Below the pieces are notes generated by a model. That model made no database searches and was not told the DNA's origin. It saw nothing but the letters and a program-made list of their open reading frames with translations. A DNA stretch of 64,000 bases from Sphingobacterium arenae. GTDB taxonomy: Bacteria; Bacteroidota; Bacteroidia; Sphingobacteriales; Sphingobacteriaceae. The DNA lies in the NCBI RefSeq assembly GCF_014692505.1, contig NZ_JACNYK010000005.1:248001-312000 (forward strand), in the 5' to 3' direction. Shown here piece by piece: positions 1 through 9,195 of this stretch (within the stretch, counting starts at the first letter, position 1; each line of letters starts with the position of its first letter). The translations under genes and the position numbers were made by a program.

Positions 1-25
1 TTGTTTAGTACACCAGTTAACTTTT

Positions 26-631
26 ATGATGTATTCGAAGCTGTCTGATAAGAATTTGGCCAATGCCCTTATGGAGGGTTCAACGGGTGCGTTTCGTTCT
101 CTATACGATCGATATAACCGGCCGGTTTATGCCAATATTCTAAAAATAGTAAGACAACCAGAATATGCAGAAGATATTCTGCAGGAAGTATTTGTTGCTT
201 TATGGGAATATCGGGTTAAAATCAAACCAGACCAATCGTTGGGGGGGTGGCTGTTTGTCGTCAGCTTTAATAAGGCCACCACTTTCTTAAAAAAGAAGCT
301 GAGGGAATCGCTTGAGTACGTCGAAGAATACACGGACTATGAACATATATTCCCCGAAGAGACTATTAATGAAGACGAATATCTTTCTCAATGGACAATT
401 GTTGAGGAGGCGATCAATGCGCTACCTGCTCGAAAGAAGGAGGTGTTTAAACTTTGTCGTTTTGAAGGAAAAGCGAAGGAGGAAGTCGCGTCCATGATGG
501 GCATATCGCCCGTCTCTGTAAAGGATTACCTCAAACAATCCAATCGTGCTATCAAAGATTATATCTCCCTGAAATACCCACATCTTTATACGGCTATCTT
601 AATTACAGGTGCTTTTTCAGACAAATTTTAA
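26..631 (+). CDS. ECF RNA polymerase sigma factor (FecI/RpoE-like)
   Basis: Sigma-70 family extracytoplasmic-function factor of 201 residues, the usual ECF length. Region 2 lies at about residues 17-70 (core-binding stretch with YNRPVYANILKIV and the AEDILQEVF helix). Region 4 lies at about 130-185, with ALPARKKEVFKL followed by the helix-turn-helix EEVASMMGISPVSVKDYL. It is followed 127 bp downstream by a FecR-type anti-sigma factor and then SusC/SusD, the standard Bacteroidota arrangement in which substrate sensing releases the sigma factor to transcribe the SusCD genes. The first ATG after the window edge is used; an ATG one codon later is equally possible. The family call is firm; the regulon is inferred from position only. 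Confidence 0.93.
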   Translation: MMYSKLSDKNLANALMEGSTGAFRSLYDRYNRPVYANILKIVRQPEYAEDILQEVFVALWEYRVKIKPDQSLGGWLFVVSFNKATTFLKKKLRESLEYVEEYTDYEHIFPEETINEDEYLSQWTIVEEAINALPARKKEVFKLCRFEGKAKEEVASMMGISPVSVKDYLKQSNRAIKDYISLKYPHLYTAILITGAFSDKF

Positions 632-758
632 CTTTTCTCAAAAAAACTATCCCCTTTTAGCCAAATCGGAGTATTTATAATAAAGAGCTGGATAAACGTC
701 GTTCTTTCGTAGCAACGTGCACTTTTTGTAGTGGATTGTTGTGTTTAAGTAGAGGTCA

Positions 759-1841
759 ATGGATAGGATTACATATTTGATTGAGAAATTTTGGGAGGGG
801 AAGGCAACTGAAGAAGAAAAGAAAGAAGTCCTTCAGTATCTGGAACGACATCATCCTGAACAACAGGTACGTATGGAGCAGGAGTTTTGGGCAAACGAGT
901 CTTCTGAAGACGACATAGAGATAGCGCGTGCTGAGGATATTTTTTCGCAGATACAATCGGTTACAGGTGCGGGTAACGCTGCACATCGTTTGTCGACAAG
1001 TTATATCCGGACTTTTGCACGACTCGTAGCTGCAGCCGTGATATTAGTCTTCTTAGGTTGGGGGCTGTCGCTTTATTTGATAAGAGATAGTGAACCGATA
1101 CCTAGGACGGCCTCCACCCATTTGTGGGCGCCCGACACAATTTTACATGAAAATATACACCAAGAGAATCTTATTGTTCTATTGGACGATGGTTCCAAAG
1201 TGTCGCTGGCATCCGGAAGTTCTATTCGATATCTTTCTCATTTTGAGAAAGATAAACGGGACGTCTTTTTGGAAGGAAAAGCCACATTTGAAGTGACGAA
1301 GGATACGTTAAGGCCTTTTACTGTTTGGGCAGCAGGTTATTCTACAACAGCTTTAGGTACGACTTTTTCAGTTGCTGCGCGCCCCAAGGAGGTCTTTAAG
1401 GTAAATCTCGTTTCCGGTAAAGTCGTTGTGCGGTCGTCAACTCAAAGTTCGGTAGCATTGTCTGATGTTTATTTGGAACCGGGCGAAGAGCTTCGTGTCA
1501 ATTCACGCAGCGGTCTCTGGGCAGTTTCGAATCGACTTAACCAACCTATTTCTGTTTCTAAAAAGAAGGTACGAAGCAAGAAGATAGAAAAGATATCCGA
1601 AGAGGAGGGAAGTGATTTACTGCGTTTTGATAAAGCCCCGCTAGATGAAGTATTTCGTTGTATTGCAAGGGAATTTGATGTAAATATCGATGTCTTAGCG
1701 CGGGAGGTACACCAATTGTCGTTTACAGGCGAATTTCAGCCTACGGATTCTTTGGAAGTGGTACTGAACATTATATGTAATATGAACGATTTGATTTATC
1801 ATAAAGAAGAACGTACAATCCGAATAGAGAAAAACAATTAA
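759..1841 (+). CDS. FecR-family anti-sigma factor with DUF4974 domain
   Basis: Inner-membrane anti-sigma regulator of 360 residues. The N-terminal cytoplasmic part (about 1-80) would hold the sigma factor. One transmembrane helix lies at about 86-110 (LVAAAVILVFLGWGLSLYLI). The periplasmic FecR domain spans about 125-225 and includes LDDGSKVSLASGSSIRY and FLEGKATFEVTKD. The C-terminal DUF4974 domain (about 285-357) starts at LLRFDKAPLDEVF. It partners the sigma factor upstream and presumably senses the SusC protein encoded 96 bp downstream. That SusC appears to lack the N-terminal STN signalling domain usually found on FecR-coupled transporters, so the sensing route is unclear. Confidence 0.92.
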   Translation: MDRITYLIEKFWEGKATEEEKKEVLQYLERHHPEQQVRMEQEFWANESSEDDIEIARAEDIFSQIQSVTGAGNAAHRLSTSYIRTFARLVAAAVILVFLGWGLSLYLIRDSEPIPRTASTHLWAPDTILHENIHQENLIVLLDDGSKVSLASGSSIRYLSHFEKDKRDVFLEGKATFEVTKDTLRPFTVWAAGYSTTALGTTFSVAARPKEVFKVNLVSGKVVVRSSTQSSVALSDVYLEPGEELRVNSRSGLWAVSNRLNQPISVSKKKVRSKKIEKISEEEGSDLLRFDKAPLDEVFRCIAREFDVNIDVLAREVHQLSFTGEFQPTDSLEVVLNIICNMNDLIYHKEERTIRIEKNN

Positions 1842-1937
1842 AAAATGATGATATGAATAAAAAGTATGAGTCGACCGGAGTAGGTCGGAAAGAACCGTTT
1901 TGTCCAATTTTTAATGTTTAAAAATGAACTAGATGTT

Positions 1938-4900
1938 ATGAAGCAGAAGAACAAAGTATTGTTTATGATGGGGAAATATGCGGTGATGCTATGGTTAATG
2001 GTACCCCTGATGTCTTTCGCACAACAGTCTACTATCATCCGGGGAACCGTTATGGATAACAGTGGGCAGCCGCTGGCGGGCGTTACGGTGGAAGTCGTGG
2101 ATAGTTTACAAAGTCGGCGTTTTCAAGCCTCTACAAACGACAAAGGTATCTTTTCTCTGGCGGGTTTAACGGCTGGAAATTCTTACCAGGTAGCGTTCAA
2201 TAGAATAGGATATGAGCGGTACCTCGAGCGCAACTTTTTGGTGCGGGCTGGCGATAATAATTCTTTGCTTGTCCGGATGTCAGAAGTTAGTGAAAAAGTA
2301 GAGGAGGTCGTGGTCGTTGGGTATGGTACACAGCGAAGAGCATTGGTTACGAGTGCTATTAGTAAAATGGATGTAGATGAATCTACGATGCGTCCTGTAA
2401 ATAGCCCTGCTCAATTGTTGGATGGTCGAATCGCTGGGGTTTCTACGGCAACAGGATCAGGAAATTTAGGGAGCGGAGAGCGGGTCAGTATACGAGGGAT
2501 ATCCTCGCTGAGTGCAAGTAATGAGCCGCTGTATGTCATTGATGGCGTGCCGATTACCAATACGAATAGTAACCTGTATGATTTTGGTGAATCTATGAGT
2601 TCTTTGGCTACGTTGAACATAGCCGATATCGAGTCGATCGAGATATTGAAGGATGCTGCTTCGGCCGCCATCTACGGCTCCAGGGGAACCAATGGGGTTG
2701 TGGTGATTACGACGCGTTCGGGAAAGGAGGGGCGTGCAGATATACGTCTCAATGTGAATGGCGGTATGACACAATTCCCTTATTTGAATAAAATTAAAAT
2801 GGCGGATTCCGAACTGTATGTAAAAAGTATGAATGAAGGGATTGCCAATTACAATGAACAGTACGGGCTACAGATCGGTAACTCTGGATACAAATTACCT
2901 ATTTCTAATCCATTTGGCAACCTACCTGACACGGATTGGATGGATGTTATTACGCAAACAGGTTCTTTTTTTACAGTAGATGCAGCGGTTTCGGGCGGAA
3001 CACAGAAGATGAAAAACTACTTCGCCGCAGCGTATACCACACAGGAGGGCGTTATCAAGACCAACTCCATGGACAAAATCAACCTACGAGGGAAGATGAG
3101 TTATGAAGTAGCACCTTGGTTGGAAATTGGAACGAATAATTCAGCGAATTATGTGCGGAATAATCAAATTCCCGGAGCTTCTCTTGGAACGACTATTATA
3201 GGTCGATCTATACAACAGCGCCCGTTTGACAGACCTTACAAACCAAATGGCGATTATTACGTTGGCGGTACGAACGAGCTGGTATATCACAATCCGATGC
3301 AGATCCTTAACGAGCAAACAGTATATATCGAAGATTTACGCTATTTGGGGAATTTCTATACCACATTGAAATGGAAAGATAAGCTGTCTTGGAAATCGTC
3401 GTTTAATGCGGATGTGACACAGACCTACGACCATACCTATTACAACGAGAACCACCCTTATGGTATGGGAGTGGGAAGATTGTTGGACCGTAACAGACTG
3501 ATTCGAAACTATTTGTTTGAGAATGTTTTGACTTACAATGATAAATTTGGTGATTTTTCGCTGAATGCTATTGCGGGGCATTCTTTCCAGAAAATTGATA
3601 CGCGTACCACCTATATCGATGCCCGAGGATTTCCTTCTCCGTCTTTCGTCGTAGCGAGTGCCGCTGCAGAGACGATATCTTCTTCCGGACGTGGTATTTA
3701 TACCCTGGAATCTTATTTTGGTCGCGCGACGCTTTCGTACTTGGATCGTTATATATTGACAGGTACGTTGCGAACCGACGGGTCTTCTCGTTTTCATCGG
3801 GACAATCGCTGGGGCTGGTTTCCGTCGATATCTGCGGGATGGAATATTTCGGAAGAAGAATTTATGCAGGGAAGTGGTACAGATCTTAAGTTCAGAATGA
3901 GTTACGGTCGTACCGGTAATCAAGACGGCTTAGGCAGCTACGTTTACCAAGCCTTAATGCAGGGTGGGTATAATTATCTTGGTAACAGCGGTATTGCCGT
4001 CAATACTTTTGGAAACGAAACATTGACATGGGAGAAGGCCGGACAGTATGATGTCGGGTTTGATCTCGGACTGTTGAACGGTAAAATAAACGTCATGGTC
4101 GATTGGTATCAGAAGAATACAACCGATCTGATCTACTCTATGCCAGTACATGCAACGACAGGTGTTACTTCCATTACGTCCAATATTGGGTCGATGCGAA
4201 ATCGCGGTGCTGAATTCACAGTTAATACACATTTTAATTTCGGTCAGTTCCAATGGCTGTCCCAATTTAATATTGCAACGAACAAAAATAAGATCACCGC
4301 ACTTATTGGGGATGATGAGCCGATTAGTATCGGGGGTAATAGGGCATTGCAGGTCGGCAAAGAGATTGGTGCGTACTACCTGTTCAAAATGGAAGGAATC
4401 TATCAATATGATGGAGAGGTCCCAAAATCGCAATACGATATTGGCATACGGGCCGGCGATGTCAAGTGGCAGGATGTGGATGGCAATGGTATTATCAATG
4501 ACAACGATCGAGTGGTCATGGGATCATCTAACCCGGATTTTTCCGGGGGATGGAATAATACCTTCCGGTATAAAGGATTTTCCTTAGATGTGTTTTTGTC
4601 TTATGTCTATGGCAATGATGTCTTTGCACAATGGCAGGGCGAGGTGGCGCGATTAGGCCATAATAGTGCAGTTATGGCAGAACATGCTGAAAACCGATGG
4701 ACTGGCCCAGGTTCTACGAATAAATATCCACGCGCATTGAACGGCGACATCAATAATACACGTAACTCCGACCGTTGGTTGGAAGACGGGTCTTTTATAC
4801 GGTTGAGAACGCTTATGTTAAGCTATAATTTTCCAACACCTACATTGAACAAATATCACATCAAAGGCTTGCGGACTTTCCTCCAAGCAGACAATCTGTT

Positions 4901-5030
4901 TCTGATTACCAATTATCCGGGATGGGATCCACAGGTTAGTAACAATATGGACCCACGTTTCTTTAGTGTGGATACGTTTAATGTACCCCAACCTCGAACA
5001 TTTACGGTAGGACTCAATGCAAACTTTTAA
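1938..5030 (+). CDS. SusC/RagA-type TonB-dependent outer-membrane transporter
   Basis: TonB-dependent oligosaccharide (or peptide) importer of about 1030 residues. The start is placed at the ATG at 1938, which directly begins a good signal peptide ending in MSFAQQ; an in-frame ATG at 1914 would add eight polar residues. After the signal come a CarboxypepD_reg-like domain (about 28-115), the SusC signature EEVVVVGYGTQ, the plug with LYVIDGVPI and SIEILKDAASAAIYGSRG, and a long beta-barrel ending in an aromatic residue (GLNANF). No STN domain precedes the carboxypeptidase-regulatory-like domain. It is three bases upstream of its SusD partner. The substrate is unknown. Confidence 0.96.
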   Translation: MKQKNKVLFMMGKYAVMLWLMVPLMSFAQQSTIIRGTVMDNSGQPLAGVTVEVVDSLQSRRFQASTNDKGIFSLAGLTAGNSYQVAFNRIGYERYLERNFLVRAGDNNSLLVRMSEVSEKVEEVVVVGYGTQRRALVTSAISKMDVDESTMRPVNSPAQLLDGRIAGVSTATGSGNLGSGERVSIRGISSLSASNEPLYVIDGVPITNTNSNLYDFGESMSSLATLNIADIESIEILKDAASAAIYGSRGTNGVVVITTRSGKEGRADIRLNVNGGMTQFPYLNKIKMADSELYVKSMNEGIANYNEQYGLQIGNSGYKLPISNPFGNLPDTDWMDVITQTGSFFTVDAAVSGGTQKMKNYFAAAYTTQEGVIKTNSMDKINLRGKMSYEVAPWLEIGTNNSANYVRNNQIPGASLGTTIIGRSIQQRPFDRPYKPNGDYYVGGTNELVYHNPMQILNEQTVYIEDLRYLGNFYTTLKWKDKLSWKSSFNADVTQTYDHTYYNENHPYGMGVGRLLDRNRLIRNYLFENVLTYNDKFGDFSLNAIAGHSFQKIDTRTTYIDARGFPSPSFVVASAAAETISSSGRGIYTLESYFGRATLSYLDRYILTGTLRTDGSSRFHRDNRWGWFPSISAGWNISEEEFMQGSGTDLKFRMSYGRTGNQDGLGSYVYQALMQGGYNYLGNSGIAVNTFGNETLTWEKAGQYDVGFDLGLLNGKINVMVDWYQKNTTDLIYSMPVHATTGVTSITSNIGSMRNRGAEFTVNTHFNFGQFQWLSQFNIATNKNKITALIGDDEPISIGGNRALQVGKEIGAYYLFKMEGIYQYDGEVPKSQYDIGIRAGDVKWQDVDGNGIINDNDRVVMGSSNPDFSGGWNNTFRYKGFSLDVFLSYVYGNDVFAQWQGEVARLGHNSAVMAEHAENRWTGPGSTNKYPRALNGDINNTRNSDRWLEDGSFIRLRTLMLSYNFPTPTLNKYHIKGLRTFLQADNLFLITNYPGWDPQVSNNMDPRFFSVDTFNVPQPRTFTVGLNANF

Positions 5031-5032
5031 AG

Positions 5033-6307
5033 ATGAAAGTGATGAAAAAATATTTCATAGCCATGATGGCAATAGTACTATTTGGATCTTGTGCTGACCA
5101 GTTAGAGCAGTTTTCGTTCTCGGCGATTTCGCCGGATGCGGTAGATATACGCGATGTCCCTGCGGTACGGAATGGTATGTACAATAGCGTGCAAAATGAC
5201 CCGACTGTTCGCTCATTTATCCTGTTTGATATGCTCGGTGGAACGATACAGACTAATTCGGGCACCTCTAGAGATTTGATTAACGCGACATTGAGTCCGT
5301 TGAACGCTACTGTCGGGGCAAGCTGGAACGGTTACTTTAGCGCGCTGTATCAAGTGAATAATATGCTTGCGGTGGCGGAGCGTTTCCCGGAAGCGGAATT
5401 GGCATCCTTATCTAAAGGAGAGGCTCATTATTTTCGGGCGTACATCTATTTTTGCTTAGCAACTCGATGGGGCGATGTGCCGATTTTACGGAACAATACG
5501 ATGGAACGTGTTCATCGGGACCCTATAGCGAATGTCTGGGCGTTTATCGAAGAAGAATTAGATGCAGCGGCGGCGTTGCTCGGTAGTTCTTCAAGTTACT
5601 ACTACGTTTCCCGCGGTGCGGCGATTGCCCTAAAAGCACGGGTAATGCTCAGCCAAGGGAAAATGGAACAAGCGGCTACCTTGGCTGAAAGCTTAATTAC
5701 CGATGGAGCCTATCGGTTGGATACCTTTGAACGTATTTTCCGTGATGCCAGCGATACAGAAACCATTTTTGCGTTCGCGAACCGTACGGAAGAATCAAGT
5801 ATCAATATCAGTGATCTATTCTATACTTATGGGCACCCGAACAGAGGGCAGGGCGCTTATAAGCCTACACCGGAAACCATCGCATTGTTTGCTGATGACG
5901 ATAAGAGAAAAGCTATTTCATTGATCAATATCGCTGGTACGGAATGTATCAATAAGTACCCCAGTGGACAAACCGGCCGCGACCCTTTTATCGTTTCTAG
6001 AATAGCCGAAATGTACCTCATTAGTGCAGAAGCACAAGGAAGATCGTTAGGCGTTGAACGGCTGAATGAGCTGCGTCGATTCAGAGGTTTAGGGGATATC
6101 TTTCCTGCTAATGATAATGAATACCTGACAGCTATATTAAGCGAGAGAAAACGCGAATTGTTGGGAGAAAACTTTATGTATCACGATCTGGTAAGAACAG
6201 AACGGGCGAAGGAGGAATTGCAGTTACTCGATCATCAGCACGTGTTGCCTATTCCCGGTAGAGAGTTACAGCTCAACCCTAATCTCGTGCCTAACCCAGG
6301 TTATTAA
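5033..6307 (+). CDS. SusD/RagB-type surface glycan-binding lipoprotein
   Basis: Lipoprotein that caps the SusC barrel and binds substrate at the cell surface. The signal peptide ends in the lipobox LFGSC. At 424 residues it is short for a SusD. Family features include the tetratricopeptide-like helices (KGEAHYFRAYIYFCLATRWGDVPI), the C-terminal ILSERKRELLGENFMYHDLVRTERAKEEL region and the terminal LPIPGRELQLNPNLVPNPGY. It begins 2 bases after the SusC stop, so the two are co-translated. Either the ATG at 5033 or that at 5042 could be the start. Confidence 0.95.
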   Translation: MKVMKKYFIAMMAIVLFGSCADQLEQFSFSAISPDAVDIRDVPAVRNGMYNSVQNDPTVRSFILFDMLGGTIQTNSGTSRDLINATLSPLNATVGASWNGYFSALYQVNNMLAVAERFPEAELASLSKGEAHYFRAYIYFCLATRWGDVPILRNNTMERVHRDPIANVWAFIEEELDAAAALLGSSSSYYYVSRGAAIALKARVMLSQGKMEQAATLAESLITDGAYRLDTFERIFRDASDTETIFAFANRTEESSINISDLFYTYGHPNRGQGAYKPTPETIALFADDDKRKAISLINIAGTECINKYPSGQTGRDPFIVSRIAEMYLISAEAQGRSLGVERLNELRRFRGLGDIFPANDNEYLTAILSERKRELLGENFMYHDLVRTERAKEELQLLDHQHVLPIPGRELQLNPNLVPNPGY

Positions 6308-6348
6308 TGTGTATAAGTTTGATTGGAAATCAAATAAAATATAAGCAG

Positions 6349-7287
6349 ATGAATAAGATTAAAAATATATGCTGGATGATGATAGCGTTGTCGTTTGTCG
6401 TCGTTCAATATGGTTGTGATAAGAACGAGTATCATTTCGAATATAAGGCCGAGCCTAAAACGGAATTTGGTAAAAAACTGGTAGAAGGAACGGACCTTTT
6501 TGCCCAGATATTTACAGATACTTTGTATACGGTGACGGATGGTGTTATCGCTAGTGAAATAGAATATCTATCGCAGAAAGGATTAGCCATGAAGATGTTT
6601 GTTTTTGAAGTTGATCTTAGCCATCCGGATATCGATATCGTCGCTTCTTCCCCAAATGATGCGAATACCTTTGGCATGCAACGCATGACCGTACAGGCAA
6701 CGCATGTAGATTCCGAAGCTAAACGTGTGTGGGCAGGGGTTAACGGAGATTTTTACAATATGGATAACGGTACGCCGCGGGGTGTGTTTTATAAGCAGGG
6801 CGTTGCGCTACGGACAACGTTCGATAGTGGGGAACGAAGCTTTTTTGCTATTGGTCACGACGGAAACGCGTTCGTGGCTACCCGAGATGAGTATCCTAGT
6901 ATCGCTGCGACCGGTGTGATCAAAGAAGCTGTCGGCGGTAGCGTAACGCTGGTGCGCGATGGAGCTGTGCTTACACACATGGATACTACGGTGGAGCCTC
7001 GTACCTGTATCGGCGTTTCTGCCGACGGTCAGAAGGTATTCATATTGGCCGTTGACGGCAGAAATTTCTGGTATTCCAATGGCATGTTGTTCGAAGAGTT
7101 GGGACATTGTTTGAAGGCATTGGGAGCGGAAAATGGGATTAATCTCGATGGGGGAGGTTCTACCACATTCTTCATCCGCAATACGCCCGATTTTTCTGCG
7201 GATCGTTTTGAAATACGCAACTGGCCGACAGATAATGGCGGTCAGGAGCGTTCTGTGGCCAACGGTTTATTAATCACTTCTGAATAA
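6349..7287 (+). CDS. Phosphodiester glycosidase-domain (NAGPA) lipoprotein
   Basis: About 312 residues, with a signal peptide and lipobox near QYGC, so probably anchored in the outer membrane or exported. The body matches the NAGPA family, relatives of the mammalian enzyme that removes GlcNAc from phosphodiester-linked GlcNAc. Family features seen are WAGVNGDFYNMDNGTPRGV, EPRTCIGVSADGQKVFILAVDGR and the terminal LGAENGINLDGGGSTTFFI. The start at 6349 (MNKIKN) is preferred over the ATG overlapping the SusD stop because it starts the signal peptide. It lies in the sigma-controlled SusCD operon, so the imported or processed substrate may carry sugar-1-phosphodiester links, as in teichoic-acid-like or capsule polymers. 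That substrate is an inference. Confidence 0.85.
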   Translation: MNKIKNICWMMIALSFVVVQYGCDKNEYHFEYKAEPKTEFGKKLVEGTDLFAQIFTDTLYTVTDGVIASEIEYLSQKGLAMKMFVFEVDLSHPDIDIVASSPNDANTFGMQRMTVQATHVDSEAKRVWAGVNGDFYNMDNGTPRGVFYKQGVALRTTFDSGERSFFAIGHDGNAFVATRDEYPSIAATGVIKEAVGGSVTLVRDGAVLTHMDTTVEPRTCIGVSADGQKVFILAVDGRNFWYSNGMLFEELGHCLKALGAENGINLDGGGSTTFFIRNTPDFSADRFEIRNWPTDNGGQERSVANGLLITSE

Positions 7288-7308
7288 GGACATTTTAAAG
7301 AAAATAAT

Positions 7309-9084
7309 ATGAACAGATATTTGAATCAGTGGACTGGCATACTCTTCGTGTTACTACTTGGTGTTTGCTTTTCCTGTTCGAAAATTGATGATTTAGGTAG
7401 TTTTACGCCGCAAGAACCAGCGTTTTCATTGGAGACCGATGCTATCGAAGTGAGTAAAGAAGGTGGAGAATTTACAATCAATGTAGAATCGAATTTACCT
7501 TGGCGTGTAAAAAGTAATGCAGACTGGGTTAGTTTTTCTTCTGAAAATGCTTTGGCAGATGGAAAGATTACATTTAGTATCGCTCGCAATAGAAGTACCA
7601 ATCCAAGGAATGCGGAATTGACCGTTTGGATTACGAAAGATAATGAAAAGAAAATACAGGTTATCCAAGCAGCTGCAGAACCAAGTGATTTAGTTACACA
7701 TTTCTATGTGAAAACTACGGGAACTGAAGAAAATTCGGGCCTTTCGTGGAATGAGGCTACTACTTTAGACAAAGCATTGGATGCGGTAGTGCCTGGGGAT
7801 GTTATCCATATTGCGGCTGGTACGTATATACCAACAAAAGTTCTTACAGGTGGGAGTGCTAGTAACGCCGCTGATAGGACATTTGAGATACATAGTAATA
7901 TAGGTCTAATAGGTGGATATCCGAATGATGCGGTGGAAGGAGCCGTATCTGATCCTACCTCGTATGAAACTATTCTGAGTGGCAATACGTCTTCAGGAAA
8001 GGTCTATCACACCGTGGCTATTACTGCGCCACCTCAGAATGGACAGAAAGTTGTTTTGCAAGGTCTTTCAATTAAGCACGGACAGGCGGCTAACAGCGGA
8101 ACAGGACATATCACGCTAAACGGCGCCCAATATTATCGTTTCTATGGAGGTGGATTGATCGTGGCCCGCTCGACCGTAGATATTTTTGATTGTGAGATAT
8201 CCGAAAATACAACGGGCTTTCATGCCGCGGGCGTGTTCGCCTTTTCGGGGGCTACGGTGCGATTTGAACGAAGCACAATCAAAGAGAATAAGGGAACACA
8301 TAATGGCGGTAATGGAGGAGGTATCTTTAACGAGGCAGCGACGGTTTATTTTAATGATTGCGAGATATCAAATAATACCATCAGCGGTGTAGGTGCGGGA
8401 ATTTATGCTTTTAGCGGCTCGCAGCCCACTTATACTTATATTTATAACAGTACTATCGCATATAACAATAACAACGGCGCCGGTTTAAGTGAAACTCGTC
8501 GTGGAGGCGGTTTTTATGGAAGGGAACGTTCGGTAACGGTGATCGTAAACTCTACTTTCTACGAAAATATTGGTGGCCATGGAGCGGGTATTAGTCTCTA
8601 TGGAACAGCAGCGGCTCCCTCTCGGTTAGATGTGATCAGCACATCTATTACTGGAAATAAGGGCTATAACAATGGAGGAGGCATTGAACTAACATCCAAT
8701 ACCACACTCCGTATCTATAATTCCATTTTATCAGGTAATACGGCTGTTAGTGGTGGGGATATATTTACTGGCTCAGGTGCCAATCCGGTATTTTCGTCAA
8801 GTGTCCGCGGCAATCAATTGTTGGATGGAAACGGTGACATCATCTCCGGTCAATCATTTGATGCGGAAACGATGCTAAGCAGATTTGCTAACTATGGAGG
8901 GTATGGGCGGACTTTACCGCTATCGGCTGGTTCACCTGCTTCGACACAGGGGATGTCGGCCAGTCAGTTGGAAAATTTGGGTACGACCTATACCCCTGCA
9001 ATTCCAACCGACGTTATCACCAATGACCAGAATGGAAAATCGCGTCAAAATATTGCAGCTATGGGGGCGAGTATTTCGCAATAA
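7309..9084 (+). CDS. BACON-domain, right-handed beta-helix surface lipoprotein
   Basis: Secreted lipoprotein of 591 residues (lipobox CFSC). A BACON domain (about 35-120, with the typical NLPWRVKSNADWVSFSSENA) precedes a right-handed parallel beta-helix (about 135-530). The helix starts with YVKTTGTEENSGLSWNEATTLDKALDAV-like residues, the entry motif of Ig-like/choice-of-anchor-Q polymorphic proteins, and carries repeated GGGI/N-rich coils. No catalytic lyase motif of the PL6 type (NGGETIRIG, LRHG) is present, so a binding or adhesive role is as likely as an enzymatic one. It begins 21 bp after the NAGPA gene and is the last gene before the terminator at 9137-9167. Confidence 0.82.
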   Translation: MNRYLNQWTGILFVLLLGVCFSCSKIDDLGSFTPQEPAFSLETDAIEVSKEGGEFTINVESNLPWRVKSNADWVSFSSENALADGKITFSIARNRSTNPRNAELTVWITKDNEKKIQVIQAAAEPSDLVTHFYVKTTGTEENSGLSWNEATTLDKALDAVVPGDVIHIAAGTYIPTKVLTGGSASNAADRTFEIHSNIGLIGGYPNDAVEGAVSDPTSYETILSGNTSSGKVYHTVAITAPPQNGQKVVLQGLSIKHGQAANSGTGHITLNGAQYYRFYGGGLIVARSTVDIFDCEISENTTGFHAAGVFAFSGATVRFERSTIKENKGTHNGGNGGGIFNEAATVYFNDCEISNNTISGVGAGIYAFSGSQPTYTYIYNSTIAYNNNNGAGLSETRRGGGFYGRERSVTVIVNSTFYENIGGHGAGISLYGTAAAPSRLDVISTSITGNKGYNNGGGIELTSNTTLRIYNSILSGNTAVSGGDIFTGSGANPVFSSSVRGNQLLDGNGDIISGQSFDAETMLSRFANYGGYGRTLPLSAGSPASTQGMSASQLENLGTTYTPAIPTDVITNDQNGKSRQNIAAMGASISQ

Positions 9085-9136
9085 AAGTTGTTTTGCGAAA
9101 CGATATCATATCGTTTTATTAGAGAAGTTGGGTGTA

Positions 9137-9167
9137 AAATCCCCTGTGCATCGTGCACAGGGGATTT
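9137..9167. terminator. Strong intrinsic hairpin, probably bidirectional
   Basis: A perfect 14-bp inverted repeat (arms 9137-9150 and 9154-9167, AAATCCCCTGTGCA with its complement) with a 3-base loop, followed by a T-rich stretch on the plus strand and A-rich sequence on the other side. It sits between the convergent ends of the BACON/beta-helix gene (9084) and the PL6 gene (9196), so it can end transcription from both directions. Confidence 0.9.
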
Positions 9168-9195
9168 ATTTTAGAGATTTGTACGGAGTACTTAT

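Noticed and set aside
3336-3923. Long antisense open frame inside the first SusC gene
   Set aside because: It is rich in Arg, Ile and Thr with no recognisable domain and lies fully within a clear SusC gene on the other strand.
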